A stretch of DNA of 64,000 nt, from positions 4,402,001 to 4,466,000 of the forward strand of contig NZ_CP134867.1 of NCBI RefSeq assembly GCF_031954525.1, given 5' to 3'. A program made the position numbers and the translations under genes. Each line of letters opens with the position of its first letter. Within the stretch, counting starts at the first letter, position 1. Under the pieces are notes generated by a model. That model worked only from the letters and a program-made list of their open reading frames with translations. It was not told where the DNA came from and did no database searches. The DNA is from Dyella sp. BiH032 (lineage in GTDB: Bacteria; Pseudomonadota; Gammaproteobacteria; Xanthomonadales; Rhodanobacteraceae). Shown in pieces: positions 1 to 11,432 of the stretch.

Positions 1-939
1 CTCCGAGGCATTGATGATCGCTTCGACGAAGTCACGATAGCTGCCGGCGACCAGCACCCCACCGCCGCGGATCATGCCCGATAGCAATAGCACGATCAGC
101 GTCAGCGCGGCTGTCTGCAGGAACACCAGTAGTAGAATCCCCGAGGCGAGCGAGAACCAGCCCGGCGTAGCGAACCCAACCGCCTTTAATATCGTCGCAA
201 TAAGTGCACCTACCACCGACAGGCCTGCCACCAGCGTGCAGGCGACGCCTACCCGGACCAGTACGTCCTCTGCAAACACCATAAGCGCGCGGAAGCCGTG
301 GAGCGCCAAGCCGACGAAATTCATCTTGCTGCGTCCCGCGTAACGCGGACCACGATCCAGCGCGCAGCTCCCGACCCTCAGCTTCGAGCTCAGCACACAA
401 GCGGCCACGTGCGTCCATAGCTCCTGCATCGCAGCCAGTCGGCGCACGGCTGGCATCTTCGCCGCCATGAAATTGCCGAAGCTAATGCGGCGCCCGCTCA
501 ACAGCGAGAAGAGCAGCTTGTAGACAACGTAAAAGGCCCTGAACTTTAAGGTCTCCACCCGGCTGCGACGAGTAGCGACTACGATGTCGATGTCGCTGGA
601 ATCCAGGCCCTTGATCAGCTCGCTGATGCTTTCGGGAGTGTCTTCGCCATCGGAGTCCATCACGATGACGCGGACGTCTTCCCCAAAATGCTCAGCCACA
701 TAACATAGACCGATGGCGATAGCCCGTTGATGGCCGACGTTGCGACGCAACTTGACCACCACACCTTCCAGACCGGCTGCCGAAATCGAACGGGCGTCCA
801 AAGGCTGACGCACGGAACCATCGTCCACGGCAACGATGTACGTACCGAGGCCCTGGCTTTTGGCCAACTCCTGAAACAGCCGGCTGGACGCTTCCAGATC
901 CTCGTACACCGGCATGACTACGACCATCGATGCTGTCAC
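1..939 (-). CDS. GT2 polyisoprenyl-phosphate glycosyltransferase (GtrB/DPM1-like), C-terminus cut by window edge
   Basis: An open frame of 313 residues reads from a GTG at 939 and leaves the window without a stop. The start is 5 nt after the stop of the downstream-numbered epimerase, with GAAGGAG overlapping that stop as ribosome site. The N-terminal half is a GT2 domain: VVVMPVYEDL at the start, VAVDDGS, and VIVMDSDGEDTPE as the DXD-type metal site. The C-terminal part has two hydrophobic helices (around residues 220-245 and 260-285), as in GtrB/DPM1-like enzymes that load a sugar onto undecaprenyl phosphate at the inner membrane. Together with the UDP-xylose synthase beside it, it may make a lipid-linked sugar for glycan side-group addition. 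The donor sugar is not readable from sequence. Confidence 0.82.
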   Translation of the reverse strand, partial: MTASMVVVMPVYEDLEASSRLFQELAKSQGLGTYIVAVDDGSVRQPLDARSISAAGLEGVVVKLRRNVGHQRAIAIGLCYVAEHFGEDVRVIVMDSDGEDTPESISELIKGLDSSDIDIVVATRRSRVETLKFRAFYVVYKLLFSLLSGRRISFGNFMAAKMPAVRRLAAMQELWTHVAACVLSSKLRVGSCALDRGPRYAGRSKMNFVGLALHGFRALMVFAEDVLVRVGVACTLVAGLSVVGALIATILKAVGFATPGWFSLASGILLLVFLQTAALTLIVLLLSGMIRGGGVLVAGSYRDFVEAIINASE

Positions 940-944
940 GTCGA

Positions 945-1895
945 TCACTCCTTCAGACGCCGGCGAAAGTAGGCGATGGTTTCCTTCAAACCATCCTCCA
1001 AGCAGACTTTGGGCTCCCAATCGAAAGTAGCCTTGGCCAGGCTGATGTCCGGCTGGCGCTGCTTGGGATCATCTGACGGCAGTGGCTGGTAGACGATGCG
1101 CGAGGTGCCTCCCACCAGCTTCAGGACCGTCTCCGCCAGCTGCAACATGGTGAACTCGCCGGGATTGCCAATATTGACGGGGCCGGTGAAATCGGCCGGG
1201 CTGTCCATCAACCGCAGCATGCCCTCGATCAGATCATCCACGTAGCAAAAGCTGCGCGTCTGAGTGCCGTCGCCATAAATGGTGATCGGCTCGCCGTTCA
1301 ATGCCTGGACGATGAAGTTGCTCACAACGCGGCCATCGTTCGGATGCATGCGCGGCCCATAGGTATTGAAAATCCGCATAACCTTGATTTCCAACTGGTG
1401 CTGGCGCCAGTAATCGAAGAACAAGGTCTCGGCACAGCGCTTGCCTTCGTCGTAGCAGCTGCGGACGCCCACCGGATTGACGCGCCCCCAATAACCCTCG
1501 ACCTGCGGATGGATTTCAGGATCTCCATAGACTTCGCTAGTGCTGGCCTGGAGAATCCTGGCGCGCACGCGCTTGGCCAGGCCCAACATGTTGATAGCAC
1601 CGTGCACGCTGGTCTTCGTGGTCTGCACCGGATCGTGCTGGTAATGGACCGGTGACGCAGGACAGGCGAGATTGAAGATGCGATCCACCTCCACATATAG
1701 CGGGAAGGTGACATCGTGCCGCATCAGCTCGAAGCGGGGATTACTCAACAACCCGGCGACGTTGTCCTTGCTGCCCGTGTAGAAGTTATCCACGCACAAC
1801 ACGTCGTGCCCTGCACTAATCAAACGGTCACAAAGGTGCGAGCCAAGGAAGCCTGCGCCGCCAGTCACCAGCACACGCTTAGATTTGTAGGACAT
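945..1895 (-). CDS. UDP-glucuronate decarboxylase-like NAD-dependent epimerase/dehydratase (UDP-xylose synthase)
   Basis: This 316-residue extended SDR protein has GGAGFLG at 12-18 for NAD binding, STSEVYG near 118-124, and the catalytic Tyr148-xxx-Lys152 pair in SCYDEGKR. The overall pattern ([28 protein letters not shown]) is that of bacterial and plant UXS enzymes, which oxidise and decarboxylate UDP-glucuronate to UDP-xylose. The start chosen is the ATG at 1895, with TGAGG upstream; a 16-residue upstream extension has no family match. It is followed 5 nt later by a GtrB-like transferase, so the pair is probably one transcription unit that supplies and loads a sugar. Other sugar-nucleotide epimerases of the same family remain possible. 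Confidence 0.87.
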   Translation of the reverse strand: MSYKSKRVLVTGGAGFLGSHLCDRLISAGHDVLCVDNFYTGSKDNVAGLLSNPRFELMRHDVTFPLYVEVDRIFNLACPASPVHYQHDPVQTTKTSVHGAINMLGLAKRVRARILQASTSEVYGDPEIHPQVEGYWGRVNPVGVRSCYDEGKRCAETLFFDYWRQHQLEIKVMRIFNTYGPRMHPNDGRVVSNFIVQALNGEPITIYGDGTQTRSFCYVDDLIEGMLRLMDSPADFTGPVNIGNPGEFTMLQLAETVLKLVGGTSRIVYQPLPSDDPKQRQPDISLAKATFDWEPKVCLEDGLKETIAYFRRRLKE

Positions 1896-2262
1896 GATTG
1901 GCCTCAAAATGAGCAAAAGATTTACAAGCGGCGATAAGGGCACCTGGCCCTTGCGCGGCTTCTGTAGAATTTCATTTTAACATCTGATCAGCACTTTCTT
2001 GGTGCCCCCTGCGTTGAGGCGTCGCCGGTACCGCAGGAGCCGGGCCCTTAAGCACTCCGGCCCGCCCCCCCTGGAACAGCGACCTCCTCAGGCCACCCGT
2101 GTCACCTTACCTGACGCCCGACCATCAACATACGAATATGTGCCGAGAATGCTGGCAACGCGAGTCGTCAATCGGTATACATGCGGGATATTGCCTAAGG
2201 GACTCGCACGTCGGCAAGGCGCAGCCAAAGGCAGATCTTCAGCCCTGGAGGGCAATAGACCC
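1896..2262. other. Divergent intergenic region with weak promoter candidate
   Basis: This 367-bp gap separates the leftward UXS-like gene from the rightward methyltransferase. It must hold promoters for both. For the rightward gene the best pair is CTGGCA at 2152-2157 and TATACA at 2176-2181 with an 18-bp spacer, which is weak. Two short GC-rich inverted repeats occur: CCTGCG/CGCAGG at 2008-2013 and 2032-2037, and CGGGCC/GGCCCG near 2041-2065. No coding frame here is convincing; an in-frame upstream extension of the methyltransferase has alien, Arg-rich sequence. Confidence 0.4.
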
Positions 2263-3147
2263 ATGCACGACGAATTGCTCGAGCATTTCCCCCTTCTAAT
2301 ACTTCCCGCCTCATTTCCCGCCAAATACGATCAGGACTCCCTGAAGTCCTACCTCGCTGGTTTCGCGCTCGATGGCGCGCCAGCAGCCGAACTCGCCAAC
2401 TACCTCAATGAGGACTTCCTGCGCTTTGTCCACACTTTGGCACTCGTTCCTGAGGGCCGCAAGCGGCTACTCGAAATTGGCGCAAATCCCTACTTCACGA
2501 CACTGCTGCTTAAGAAATTCCGCCAACACGAGATCCATTGCACCAACTACTTCGGCATTCAAGGTGGTGGTGGCCGTCAAACCATGAACAACGCCGATAG
2601 TGGTGAATATTTTACGTTCGACTTTCTCAACAATAATGTCGACCTGGAAGACCTACCCTTCGAAGGGCACTTCGATATTATTTTGTTCTGCGAAGTAATC
2701 GAGCATCTCGTAGGCGATCCATTGGGTGCGCTTCTACGGATCAAGAAAAAACTGACGCCCGGCGGGTTGCTCATTCTCTCGACCCCGAATGTAAACCGAC
2801 TCGAAAATATCGCAAAAATGATGGCCGGCCAGAACATCTATGACCCGATCTCTGGCTATGGAGTCTACGGGCGACACAACCGGGAATATAATAAGCATGA
2901 ACTCTTTCTTATGCTCGACCATGCTGGTTTCGACCTGGAAGTTATATTTTCGTCCGACGTCCATGAAAACCATTCGAACATCTACTTCCCAATTACCACC
3001 ATTGCGAAAAGTATATTTTCCATTCCAAATCGTTGCTACGATCTTGGACAGTATATTTTCCTGCGCGCCCGCAATACTCGCCCGGCCAAACTTGGAAAAC
3101 CCGGCTGGCTCTATCGCAGCTTTCCTGAATCAGAATTCAGCAACTGA
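2263..3147 (+). CDS. Class I SAM-dependent methyltransferase, A/T-rich
   Basis: This 294-residue protein starts at ATG 2263 with GGAGGG upstream. It has a methyltransferase core: LLEIGANP for SAM binding, DIILFCEVIEHL as the post-II motif, and LTPGGLLILSTPN as motif III, the usual layout of the Methyltransf_11/23 families. The substrate is unknown; in this setting a sugar or glycan methylation is likely. The coding sequence is clearly richer in A and T than its neighbours, with many AAT, ATA and TTT codons in the second half, which suggests recent acquisition. It stands alone between the divergent UXS gene and manC, 54 nt before the manC start, and could be co-transcribed with manC. Confidence 0.78.
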   Translation: MHDELLEHFPLLILPASFPAKYDQDSLKSYLAGFALDGAPAAELANYLNEDFLRFVHTLALVPEGRKRLLEIGANPYFTTLLLKKFRQHEIHCTNYFGIQGGGGRQTMNNADSGEYFTFDFLNNNVDLEDLPFEGHFDIILFCEVIEHLVGDPLGALLRIKKKLTPGGLLILSTPNVNRLENIAKMMAGQNIYDPISGYGVYGRHNREYNKHELFLMLDHAGFDLEVIFSSDVHENHSNIYFPITTIAKSIFSIPNRCYDLGQYIFLRARNTRPAKLGKPGWLYRSFPESEFSN

Positions 3148-3163
3148 GCTTCGCGCGAACACG

Positions 3164-3169
3164 TATAAT
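3164..3169 (+). promoter_or_regulatory. Candidate -10 box upstream of manC
   Basis: A perfect TATAAT lies 33 nt before the manC start in an otherwise short gap. No good -35 hexamer is seen at the expected spacing, and the box is flanked by CTTCGC (3149-3154) and GCGAAG (3171-3176), a short inverted repeat that could be an operator. Read-through from the methyltransferase is an alternative. Confidence 0.35.
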
Positions 3170-3201
3170 TGCGAAGTTTAAGTCTGATTGGAGCGAAATA
3201 C

Positions 3202-4614
3202 ATGATCCTTCCGGTCATCCTCAGCGGTGGCAGCGGGACACGGCTGTGGCCACTGTCCCGCAAGAATCGGCCCAAGCAGTTTCTAGCCCTGGTCGGTGAG
3301 CAGACGCTGTTCCAGCGGACTGTCGATCGTACGCGCAAGCTCGGCCAGGCTGGCGCGCCCATCGTGGTCTGCAGCGAGGAGCATCGCTTCACCGTTGCCG
3401 AGCAATTGCAAGAGCTGGGCGTCACCGACGCATCGATTCTGCTGGAGCCGGCGGCGCGCAATACCGCTCCGGCCATCGCCCTGGCTGCCATGCAGGCGCT
3501 CAAAGCAGACCCGGACGCCGTACTGCTAGTGCTCCCCGCCGATCATTTGATCGGCGAGGAAGGGGGCTTCATCGAGGCGGTCGAGCACGCTCAGCCGCTG
3601 GCCGTCGAGGGTTGGCTGGTTACCTTTGGCATTCGCCCCGAGGCGCCCGAGACCGGCTTTGGCTATATCAAGCGGGCGGAGGCGGTCGGCGAGTTCGGCT
3701 TCAAGGTCGCACAGTTCGTCGAGAAGCCCAATGCCGAGCTCGCGGCCAAGTACGTCGCCAGCGGCGATTTCGACTGGAACTCAGGCATGTTCCTGTTCAA
3801 GGCCGCCCGTTTCCTGGACGAACTGAAGGCGCATTCGCCGGCTATCTACCAGGCCATCGGCGAAGTCTTCGCGACCGCCAAGCCGGACCTGGACTTCGTG
3901 CGCTTCGACCAGGAAACCATGCGCAATGTGCCGGAGGACTCCATCGACTATGCCGTGATGGAGAAGACCTCGCGCGCCGCTGTCGTACCGGTGGCCTGCC
4001 GCTGGAGCGATATCGGCTCCTGGTCGGCCCTGTGGGAGGCATCAGAGAAGGACGACGACGGCAACGCTACCCAGGGCGACGTATTCACCTTCGACACGCG
4101 CAATACCCTAGTGCGCTCGCACGACCGCCACATGGTGGCGACGGTCGGCCTTGACGATATCGTCATCGTATCCACCCCGGATGCCACCCTGGTCGCCGCG
4201 CGCGACAAAGTGCAGCACGTCAAGCAGGTGGTGGACACGCTCAATCGCACCGGCCGCACCGAGCATCTGTCGCACCGCCAAGTGCACCGTCCTTGGGGCA
4301 GCTATGACTCCATCGATATGGGCGACCGCTTCCAGGTGAAGCGCATCGTGGTCAAGCCCAATTCGGTGCTGAGCCTGCAGATGCATCACCATCGCGCCGA
4401 ACACTGGATCGTAGTATCCGGCACAGCCGAGGTGACCTGCGGCGACAAGGTGTTCTTGCTGACCGAAAACCAAAGTACTTATATCCCGCTCGGCGTCACG
4501 CACCGCCTGCGCAACGTCGGCAAGGTGCCGCTGGAGCTGATCGAAGTGCAATCTGGCAGCTATCTGGGGGAGGACGATATCGTCCGCTTCGACGACGTCT
4601 ACGGCCGCGCCTGA
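3202..4614 (+). CDS. manC: Mannose-1-phosphate guanylyltransferase / mannose-6-phosphate isomerase
   Basis: The 470-residue protein has the length of the bifunctional type II enzymes (XanB, AlgA, ManC). The N-terminal nucleotidyltransferase domain begins with GGSGTRLWPLSR and carries the FVEKPN motif. The C-terminal cupin domain has the isomerase signature QMHHHRAEHWIVVSGTAEV. It converts fructose-6-P to mannose-6-P and, after a mutase step, mannose-1-P plus GTP to GDP-mannose, the precursor for the gmd/rmd branch across the terminator. ATG 3202 is preceded by GGAGCG at 7 nt. The start 33 nt earlier in the same frame has no ribosome site. Confidence 0.95.
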   Translation: MILPVILSGGSGTRLWPLSRKNRPKQFLALVGEQTLFQRTVDRTRKLGQAGAPIVVCSEEHRFTVAEQLQELGVTDASILLEPAARNTAPAIALAAMQALKADPDAVLLVLPADHLIGEEGGFIEAVEHAQPLAVEGWLVTFGIRPEAPETGFGYIKRAEAVGEFGFKVAQFVEKPNAELAAKYVASGDFDWNSGMFLFKAARFLDELKAHSPAIYQAIGEVFATAKPDLDFVRFDQETMRNVPEDSIDYAVMEKTSRAAVVPVACRWSDIGSWSALWEASEKDDDGNATQGDVFTFDTRNTLVRSHDRHMVATVGLDDIVIVSTPDATLVAARDKVQHVKQVVDTLNRTGRTEHLSHRQVHRPWGSYDSIDMGDRFQVKRIVVKPNSVLSLQMHHHRAEHWIVVSGTAEVTCGDKVFLLTENQSTYIPLGVTHRLRNVGKVPLELIEVQSGSYLGEDDIVRFDDVYGRA

Positions 4615-4639
4615 AGTCGGCGCGGCAGTAAAGAAAGAG

Positions 4640-4662
4640 GCGGGCCTAGGCCCGCTTTTTTT
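4640..4662. terminator. Bidirectional terminator between convergent manC and manB
   Basis: A perfect inverted repeat GCGGGCC-TA-GGCCCGC at 4640-4655 is followed by seven T on the plus strand. The minus strand side has a mixed CTCTTTCTTT tract. It ends manC transcription and overlaps the stop of the leftward manB gene, so it can serve both converging units. Confidence 0.9.
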
Positions 4663-6014
4663 CATGCCATCGTGCCGCCGATCAGCTGCCGCAGTTCCGC
4701 GGTGCGTGCCTCCATCAGCGCGACGTCCCCGCGTGACTCGACATTCAGGCGCAGCAAGGGCTCGGTGTTGGACGAGCGCAGGTTGAAGCGCCAGCTGCCG
4801 AACGACATGCTTACGCCATCGACTTGCTCGACCAACTCGGCGTCCTTGACGTAGTGCGCCATGATGCGCTCGACCGTCGCCTTCGCGTCGCCGACGCGGA
4901 AGTTCATCTCTCCGCTGCATGGATACGCCGCCATGCACTCGGCCAGCATTGCGTCCAGCGCAACGCCGGTCTTGCAGATGCGCTCAGCTACCAACAGCCA
5001 GGGAATCATGCCCGAATCGCAATAGGCGAAATCGCGGAAGTAGTGGTGCGCACTCATCTCGCCGCCGTACACGGCATCTTCGGCGCGCATGCGCTCTTTG
5101 ATGAAGGCATGACCAGTCTTGCTCTGCACTGCCACGCCACCTGCTTTTGAGACCATGTCGATGGTGTTCCAGGTCAGCCGCGGGTCGTGGATGATGCGCG
5201 CGCTGGGATGCTTCTCCAGCAGCTGCGCCGCCAGCGGGCCGACAATGTAGTAGCCCTCGATAAAGGCACCGTACTTATCGAACAGGAAGCAGCGATCGAA
5301 GTCCCCGTCCCAGGCGATACCCAGGTCGGCGCCCGATGCCTTCACCGCATCCGAGGTGGTTGCGCGGTTTTCCGGCAGCAGCGGATTGGGGATACCGTTA
5401 GGGAAACGGCCATCGGGCTCATGGTTGACCCGCACGAAGCTGAAAGGCAGATGCGCTTCCAGTAGATCGATGATCGCGCCCGCACCACCATTGCCGGCGT
5501 TCACCACTATCTTCAGTGGCCGCAGTTTGGCCACGTCGACATAGCTCAGCAGATGCGCGATATAGGCTGACTTGTCATGGTCCTGGCGCAGGGTACCCAG
5601 CGTGACCGCAGCCTCGCCGAACTCATTATCTTCCACCATGCGTTCGATATCACGCAGGCCTGTGTCGCCGCTGATCGGCTTGCTGTCCTCGCGGACTAGC
5701 TTCATGCCGTTGTAGTCGATCGGATTATGACTGGCGGTCACCATAATGCCGCCGGCGACCCGGCGGTGCGCGGTCTGGAAATACACTTCTTCGGTGCCGC
5801 ACAGGCCGATGTCGATGACGTTACGCCCTTCATCCATCAGGCCGCGCGCCAGCTCCTTGGTCAGCACGGGGCTGTCCAGGCGGATGTCGTAACCCACCAC
5901 GACGTCGCCCGCACTGACGGTGCGCGCGAACGCACGGCCGATGCGGTAGGCCACATCGACATTGAGTTCATCGGGCACGCGGCCGCGAATGTCGTAAGCC
6001 TTGAAACATTTCAT
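4662..6014 (-). CDS. manB: Phosphomannomutase / phosphoglucomutase (XanA/AlgC type)
   Basis: A 450-residue alpha-D-phosphohexomutase. Key marks are the N-terminal KAYDIRG, the phosphoserine loop TASHNP, the metal loop DGDFDRCF, the sugar-binding GEMSAHHYF, and the C-terminal RSSNTEP phosphate-binding motif. It interconverts mannose-6-P and mannose-1-P (and usually glucose-6-P and glucose-1-P), feeding manC and also rfbA. It is last in the minus-strand wzm-wzt-gmd-rmd run, 16 nt after rmd, and its stop lies in the shared terminator. Confidence 0.94.
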   Translation of the reverse strand: MKCFKAYDIRGRVPDELNVDVAYRIGRAFARTVSAGDVVVGYDIRLDSPVLTKELARGLMDEGRNVIDIGLCGTEEVYFQTAHRRVAGGIMVTASHNPIDYNGMKLVREDSKPISGDTGLRDIERMVEDNEFGEAAVTLGTLRQDHDKSAYIAHLLSYVDVAKLRPLKIVVNAGNGGAGAIIDLLEAHLPFSFVRVNHEPDGRFPNGIPNPLLPENRATTSDAVKASGADLGIAWDGDFDRCFLFDKYGAFIEGYYIVGPLAAQLLEKHPSARIIHDPRLTWNTIDMVSKAGGVAVQSKTGHAFIKERMRAEDAVYGGEMSAHHYFRDFAYCDSGMIPWLLVAERICKTGVALDAMLAECMAAYPCSGEMNFRVGDAKATVERIMAHYVKDAELVEQVDGVSMSFGSWRFNLRSSNTEPLLRLNVESRGDVALMEARTAELRQLIGGTMA

Positions 6015-6030
6015 GCCGGTTTCCTGCCCT

Positions 6031-8056
<2,026 letters not shown>

Positions 8057-11000
8057 CTAATGCACTGCTGCGACGGCCATGGTGCTGAATGAGAGGCTGG
8101 CATCCGCGTCGACCATGATGCGAATCCGCAGATCGCGGACGTCCTCCTTGACACGCACCTGCACCTCAGCGATTACCCCTTCGCCGGGCGCGAGTGAAGC
8201 CGAAGCCAGACGCCAGGCGCCGTCATGGGCCTCCACGTCCACCCAGGCCATACCCTCGGCACCAAGTCGCGCTCCCTCGACCCGTACCACATAGTCGCCA
8301 GCGGTTATCTTAAACGGCGGCGTCGCAAACAACACGCCTGGCGCATTGAGCGAAACTCGCTGCCCTCGCACGAGCTGACCGGTCGTGGTCTGCGCGCGGT
8401 AATCCGACGCGGCGAAATAACGGTCGCTGCCTGGCTCCCAGCTGGTATACCAATTGCCGCCCACAGCCACCTCTTCGAGCTGTTTGGCGCTCTGCTTCCA
8501 GGTCAGCCACGGCAAGCCCTTCGATACGGGTGCCTGCCCTTGCCGGTCCAGCTCGAGCCAGCGTTCGATCGCATCGGCCATCGGCTCCGGCTGCATACCC
8601 GAGAAATAGAAGGCATGCTCACCCGCGACTTCCTGGAATACCGGCAGATCCCTAGCGATGATCGGGCGTCCGTACTGCGCCGCCTCGATCAACGGCAGGC
8701 CGAAACCTTCGCCCTCAGACGGCGCCAGCAGAGCCGAGGCCTGCTGGTACATCGCGATCAGCTGGCTATCGTTGGCGCGCTCCAGCCAGAATAGGCGCTT
8801 GCCCGCCTCCGGATGCTGGCGCAGCCGGCTGATCAAGGTCTCGACGCGCCAGCCAGGCTTGCCGATCAGCACCAAGTTGACTTGGTGCCCGCGTTCCCAC
8901 AGCCGTTCGAATGCCGACAACGTCTGCGCATGCCCCTTGCGAGGCTCAATCGTGCCGACGATCAGGAAGCTCGGTCGGCTGCCCAGATCGACCGGCAGAT
9001 CGCCGCTGTCATCCTGAATGTCGGCGCGCTGCACGATGTCCGCGCCCAAATGGAACCAGCCGATCTTCAGCGCGCGTCCGCGCGCCGGCATCGACTGTGG
9101 CAGCCAGCGCTTGAACTCATCGGCCACCGTGCGGGAAATGCAGATGATGCCGTCGGCCAGTTCCGCGATGGCTTCGTACCAGAGCCGGAACGTGGGCAAG
9201 CCGTTCTCGTCGAAACAATCGGGTCGGAGCAGCGGCAGCAAGTCGTATACGACGAAATGGATCGCCACGCCACTACTGCGCATACGGATGTAGGTGTGAC
9301 GCAGATACGGCACCAGATGCGCCGCCAGATCCAGCCCGACGAAGACATCGCTCTGGCGGAACTCGACCGGAAGATCCTCTGGCAAGGTCAGCCCGGCGTG
9401 GAAGCGGGCGGCACAGTAGCTGCGTGCGTAGCGGAACACGCCGTCAGGCTTGATATAGATGGGCTCGACTCGGTATCCGGACGGCGGGCTTGCGAGCAGC
9501 TCGGCAACGATATGCCGCACAACACGTTGGATGCCGGTCTTGGCGTCTTCGATCACCAGATGGGAAATGTCGACGTATAGCGTGCGCAACGTATCGCTTG
9601 CCGGCGCGTTGGCCGCAATCGCCATGGATAGCCGCCCGATCTCTTCGTGATTCCAGCGCGCGACACCCGGCGAGGTCACCGCTCTAGCGATCACCGCCGG
9701 CGTGCTGTAGCCAGTGGCGGATGCTTCGCGGGCCAAAGCCCAGGCCGGATCAAGGCAAGCCAGCGCACGTGCGGGAATGCTCTCGAAACTCTCCGCGCCG
9801 GAGCCGCTGGCTAGACCGAGTACGTGATAGCCGCCCCACCGATATAGCATCGCAACGAACACACTCAGATCTACCTTCGCCCAGGCAGCGAACAGCCTGG
9901 GCAGGGTCTTCTGGCCGAGCAGCAGCGTGACCGGGAATCCGCGCAGCGTGTCCAGCACGGCGCGCATGCCCTCGCTGTCGGTAACATGCACTAGGATCTC
10001 GTCGAATGCGGACGGCTCCAGCTCGCCCAGACCACGCTGGCGCCATGAAGACGGCACGGCCGCGTCACCCACAAGGCCGAAAACGTCCAGGCGCTCCGGC
10101 ACGAAGCCGAGCGCGCTTGCCACATCGCCCGCCTGCACCGGGTCCAGCGTCACCAGCGCGACAAGACGCGGCACGGCTTCCAAAGCCGCCAGCTCGACCG
10201 GAACGCGCGCGGCAAGCGCTTCCTCCAGCGCAAGCCATGCGCGCCTGGCCGACTCTTCCCAGGTAAAGCCCTTCGCGTGTCGCAGCGCATGTTCGCGCAT
10301 GCGCTGGCGGAACGGCTCATCGATTAGAGCCTGCTGCAGCTTGGTCGTGATGTCGCGCGCATCGTGCGGATTGAACAGCGCCTCCTCGACGCCGATCACC
10401 TCGGGCAGGCTGGTGGCCGCTGCGCCAATGACCACCGCGCCGCACGACATTGCTTCCAGCGCGGGCAGGCCGAAGCCCTCGTGGATCGAGGGGAAGACAT
10501 AAGTGGCGCAGGAGTTGTACAGCCGCACCAGATCCTCATCGGACACGAAGCCGGTGAACACCAGCTCGTCAACCGCCAGCCCGGCGCGCTCGCGCACGGC
10601 ATTGAGCTCGTTGCGCTCCTTGATGTCGATATTGCCCACCATCACCAGCTGGTGGGTTTCGCGCAGGCTGGCCGGCAGCGCGGCATAGGCGACGATCAGG
10701 GTTTCCAAATTCTTGCGCGGGTCGAAGCCGCCCGCATACATCACGAACGGCTTGTGGATGCCGTACTTGCGCCCCACCGAGGCGGCGCTCTCCACCTTGT
10801 CCAGCTGACGGAAGTTCGCGCCGACCGCGGCGGAAATATTCACCACCTTGTCGGGCGCCAGATCCAGCATCTGAATGGCTTCCGTGCGCGTCGACTCGGA
10901 AATGCCCAGCAGCAGATCGCAGCGGCGCAGGTGATCGACCTTGCGCATGTACCAGGCGGACTGCCCGTCGCGGGTCAGATACACCTCCGGCATGGCCAGC

Positions 11001-11422
11001 GGAATCAGATCGAACAGGATCGCCACCTGCAGGGCGGCCGAGTGCGCGGGCACCGAGGTCACCACCGAATCGACGAAGCCGTCGACCATGCTCGCCGTCA
11101 GCACGACATCGGCGCCGAGCGATGCCAGGAACGCCTCGCGCAGCCATTCGGCGACGAGCGAGCGCTCACTGTTTTCCGGATACATCGACGCGGTCGGGGC
11201 CAAGCTTTCCCAAGCGATCACCCGGTCTTCCGGCAGTATGCCGGCAAACAGATCGCGCACGGTGCCCACCGATTCGGGCATGGCACCATTCACCGCGATC
11301 CAGACTTCATGCTCGCCACGGGACCGCGCCAGCGCCAAGGCCAGCGAGGAGCAATAACGGCCAACGCCACGGATGCTCCCATCCGGCGATTGGCAAGCCT
11401 GCAGATCGATCACTACTTTCAT
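8057..11422 (-). CDS. Double GT4 glycosyltransferase with C-terminal beta-rich domain (WbdA-like polymerase candidate)
   Basis: This 1121-residue protein holds two GT-B (GT4) units. The first spans about 1-400 with the EX7E motif in HEGFGLPALEA (residues 314-324). The second spans about 615-995 with SEGEGFGLPLIEA (902-914). Between them lies about 200 residues without a clear GT motif. The last 120 residues look like a beta-sandwich with alternating short hydrophobic strands. No signal peptide or membrane helix is seen, so it acts in the cytoplasm, probably peripherally. Multi-GT4 proteins of this size (E. coli WbdA type) polymerise D-mannan; next to gmd/rmd and an ABC exporter, a D-mannan or D-rhamnan polymerase is likely. 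It starts 10 nt after the coiled-coil methyltransferase gene. Confidence 0.85.
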   Translation of the reverse strand: MKVVIDLQACQSPDGSIRGVGRYCSSLALALARSRGEHEVWIAVNGAMPESVGTVRDLFAGILPEDRVIAWESLAPTASMYPENSERSLVAEWLREAFLASLGADVVLTASMVDGFVDSVVTSVPAHSAALQVAILFDLIPLAMPEVYLTRDGQSAWYMRKVDHLRRCDLLLGISESTRTEAIQMLDLAPDKVVNISAAVGANFRQLDKVESAASVGRKYGIHKPFVMYAGGFDPRKNLETLIVAYAALPASLRETHQLVMVGNIDIKERNELNAVRERAGLAVDELVFTGFVSDEDLVRLYNSCATYVFPSIHEGFGLPALEAMSCGAVVIGAAATSLPEVIGVEEALFNPHDARDITTKLQQALIDEPFRQRMREHALRHAKGFTWEESARRAWLALEEALAARVPVELAALEAVPRLVALVTLDPVQAGDVASALGFVPERLDVFGLVGDAAVPSSWRQRGLGELEPSAFDEILVHVTDSEGMRAVLDTLRGFPVTLLLGQKTLPRLFAAWAKVDLSVFVAMLYRWGGYHVLGLASGSGAESFESIPARALACLDPAWALAREASATGYSTPAVIARAVTSPGVARWNHEEIGRLSMAIAANAPASDTLRTLYVDISHLVIEDAKTGIQRVVRHIVAELLASPPSGYRVEPIYIKPDGVFRYARSYCAARFHAGLTLPEDLPVEFRQSDVFVGLDLAAHLVPYLRHTYIRMRSSGVAIHFVVYDLLPLLRPDCFDENGLPTFRLWYEAIAELADGIICISRTVADEFKRWLPQSMPARGRALKIGWFHLGADIVQRADIQDDSGDLPVDLGSRPSFLIVGTIEPRKGHAQTLSAFERLWERGHQVNLVLIGKPGWRVETLISRLRQHPEAGKRLFWLERANDSQLIAMYQQASALLAPSEGEGFGLPLIEAAQYGRPIIARDLPVFQEVAGEHAFYFSGMQPEPMADAIERWLELDRQGQAPVSKGLPWLTWKQSAKQLEEVAVGGNWYTSWEPGSDRYFAASDYRAQTTTGQLVRGQRVSLNAPGVLFATPPFKITAGDYVVRVEGARLGAEGMAWVDVEAHDGAWRLASASLAPGEGVIAEVQVRVKEDVRDLRIRIMVDADASLSFSTMAVAAVH

Positions 11423-11432
11423 GCGGAACAGC

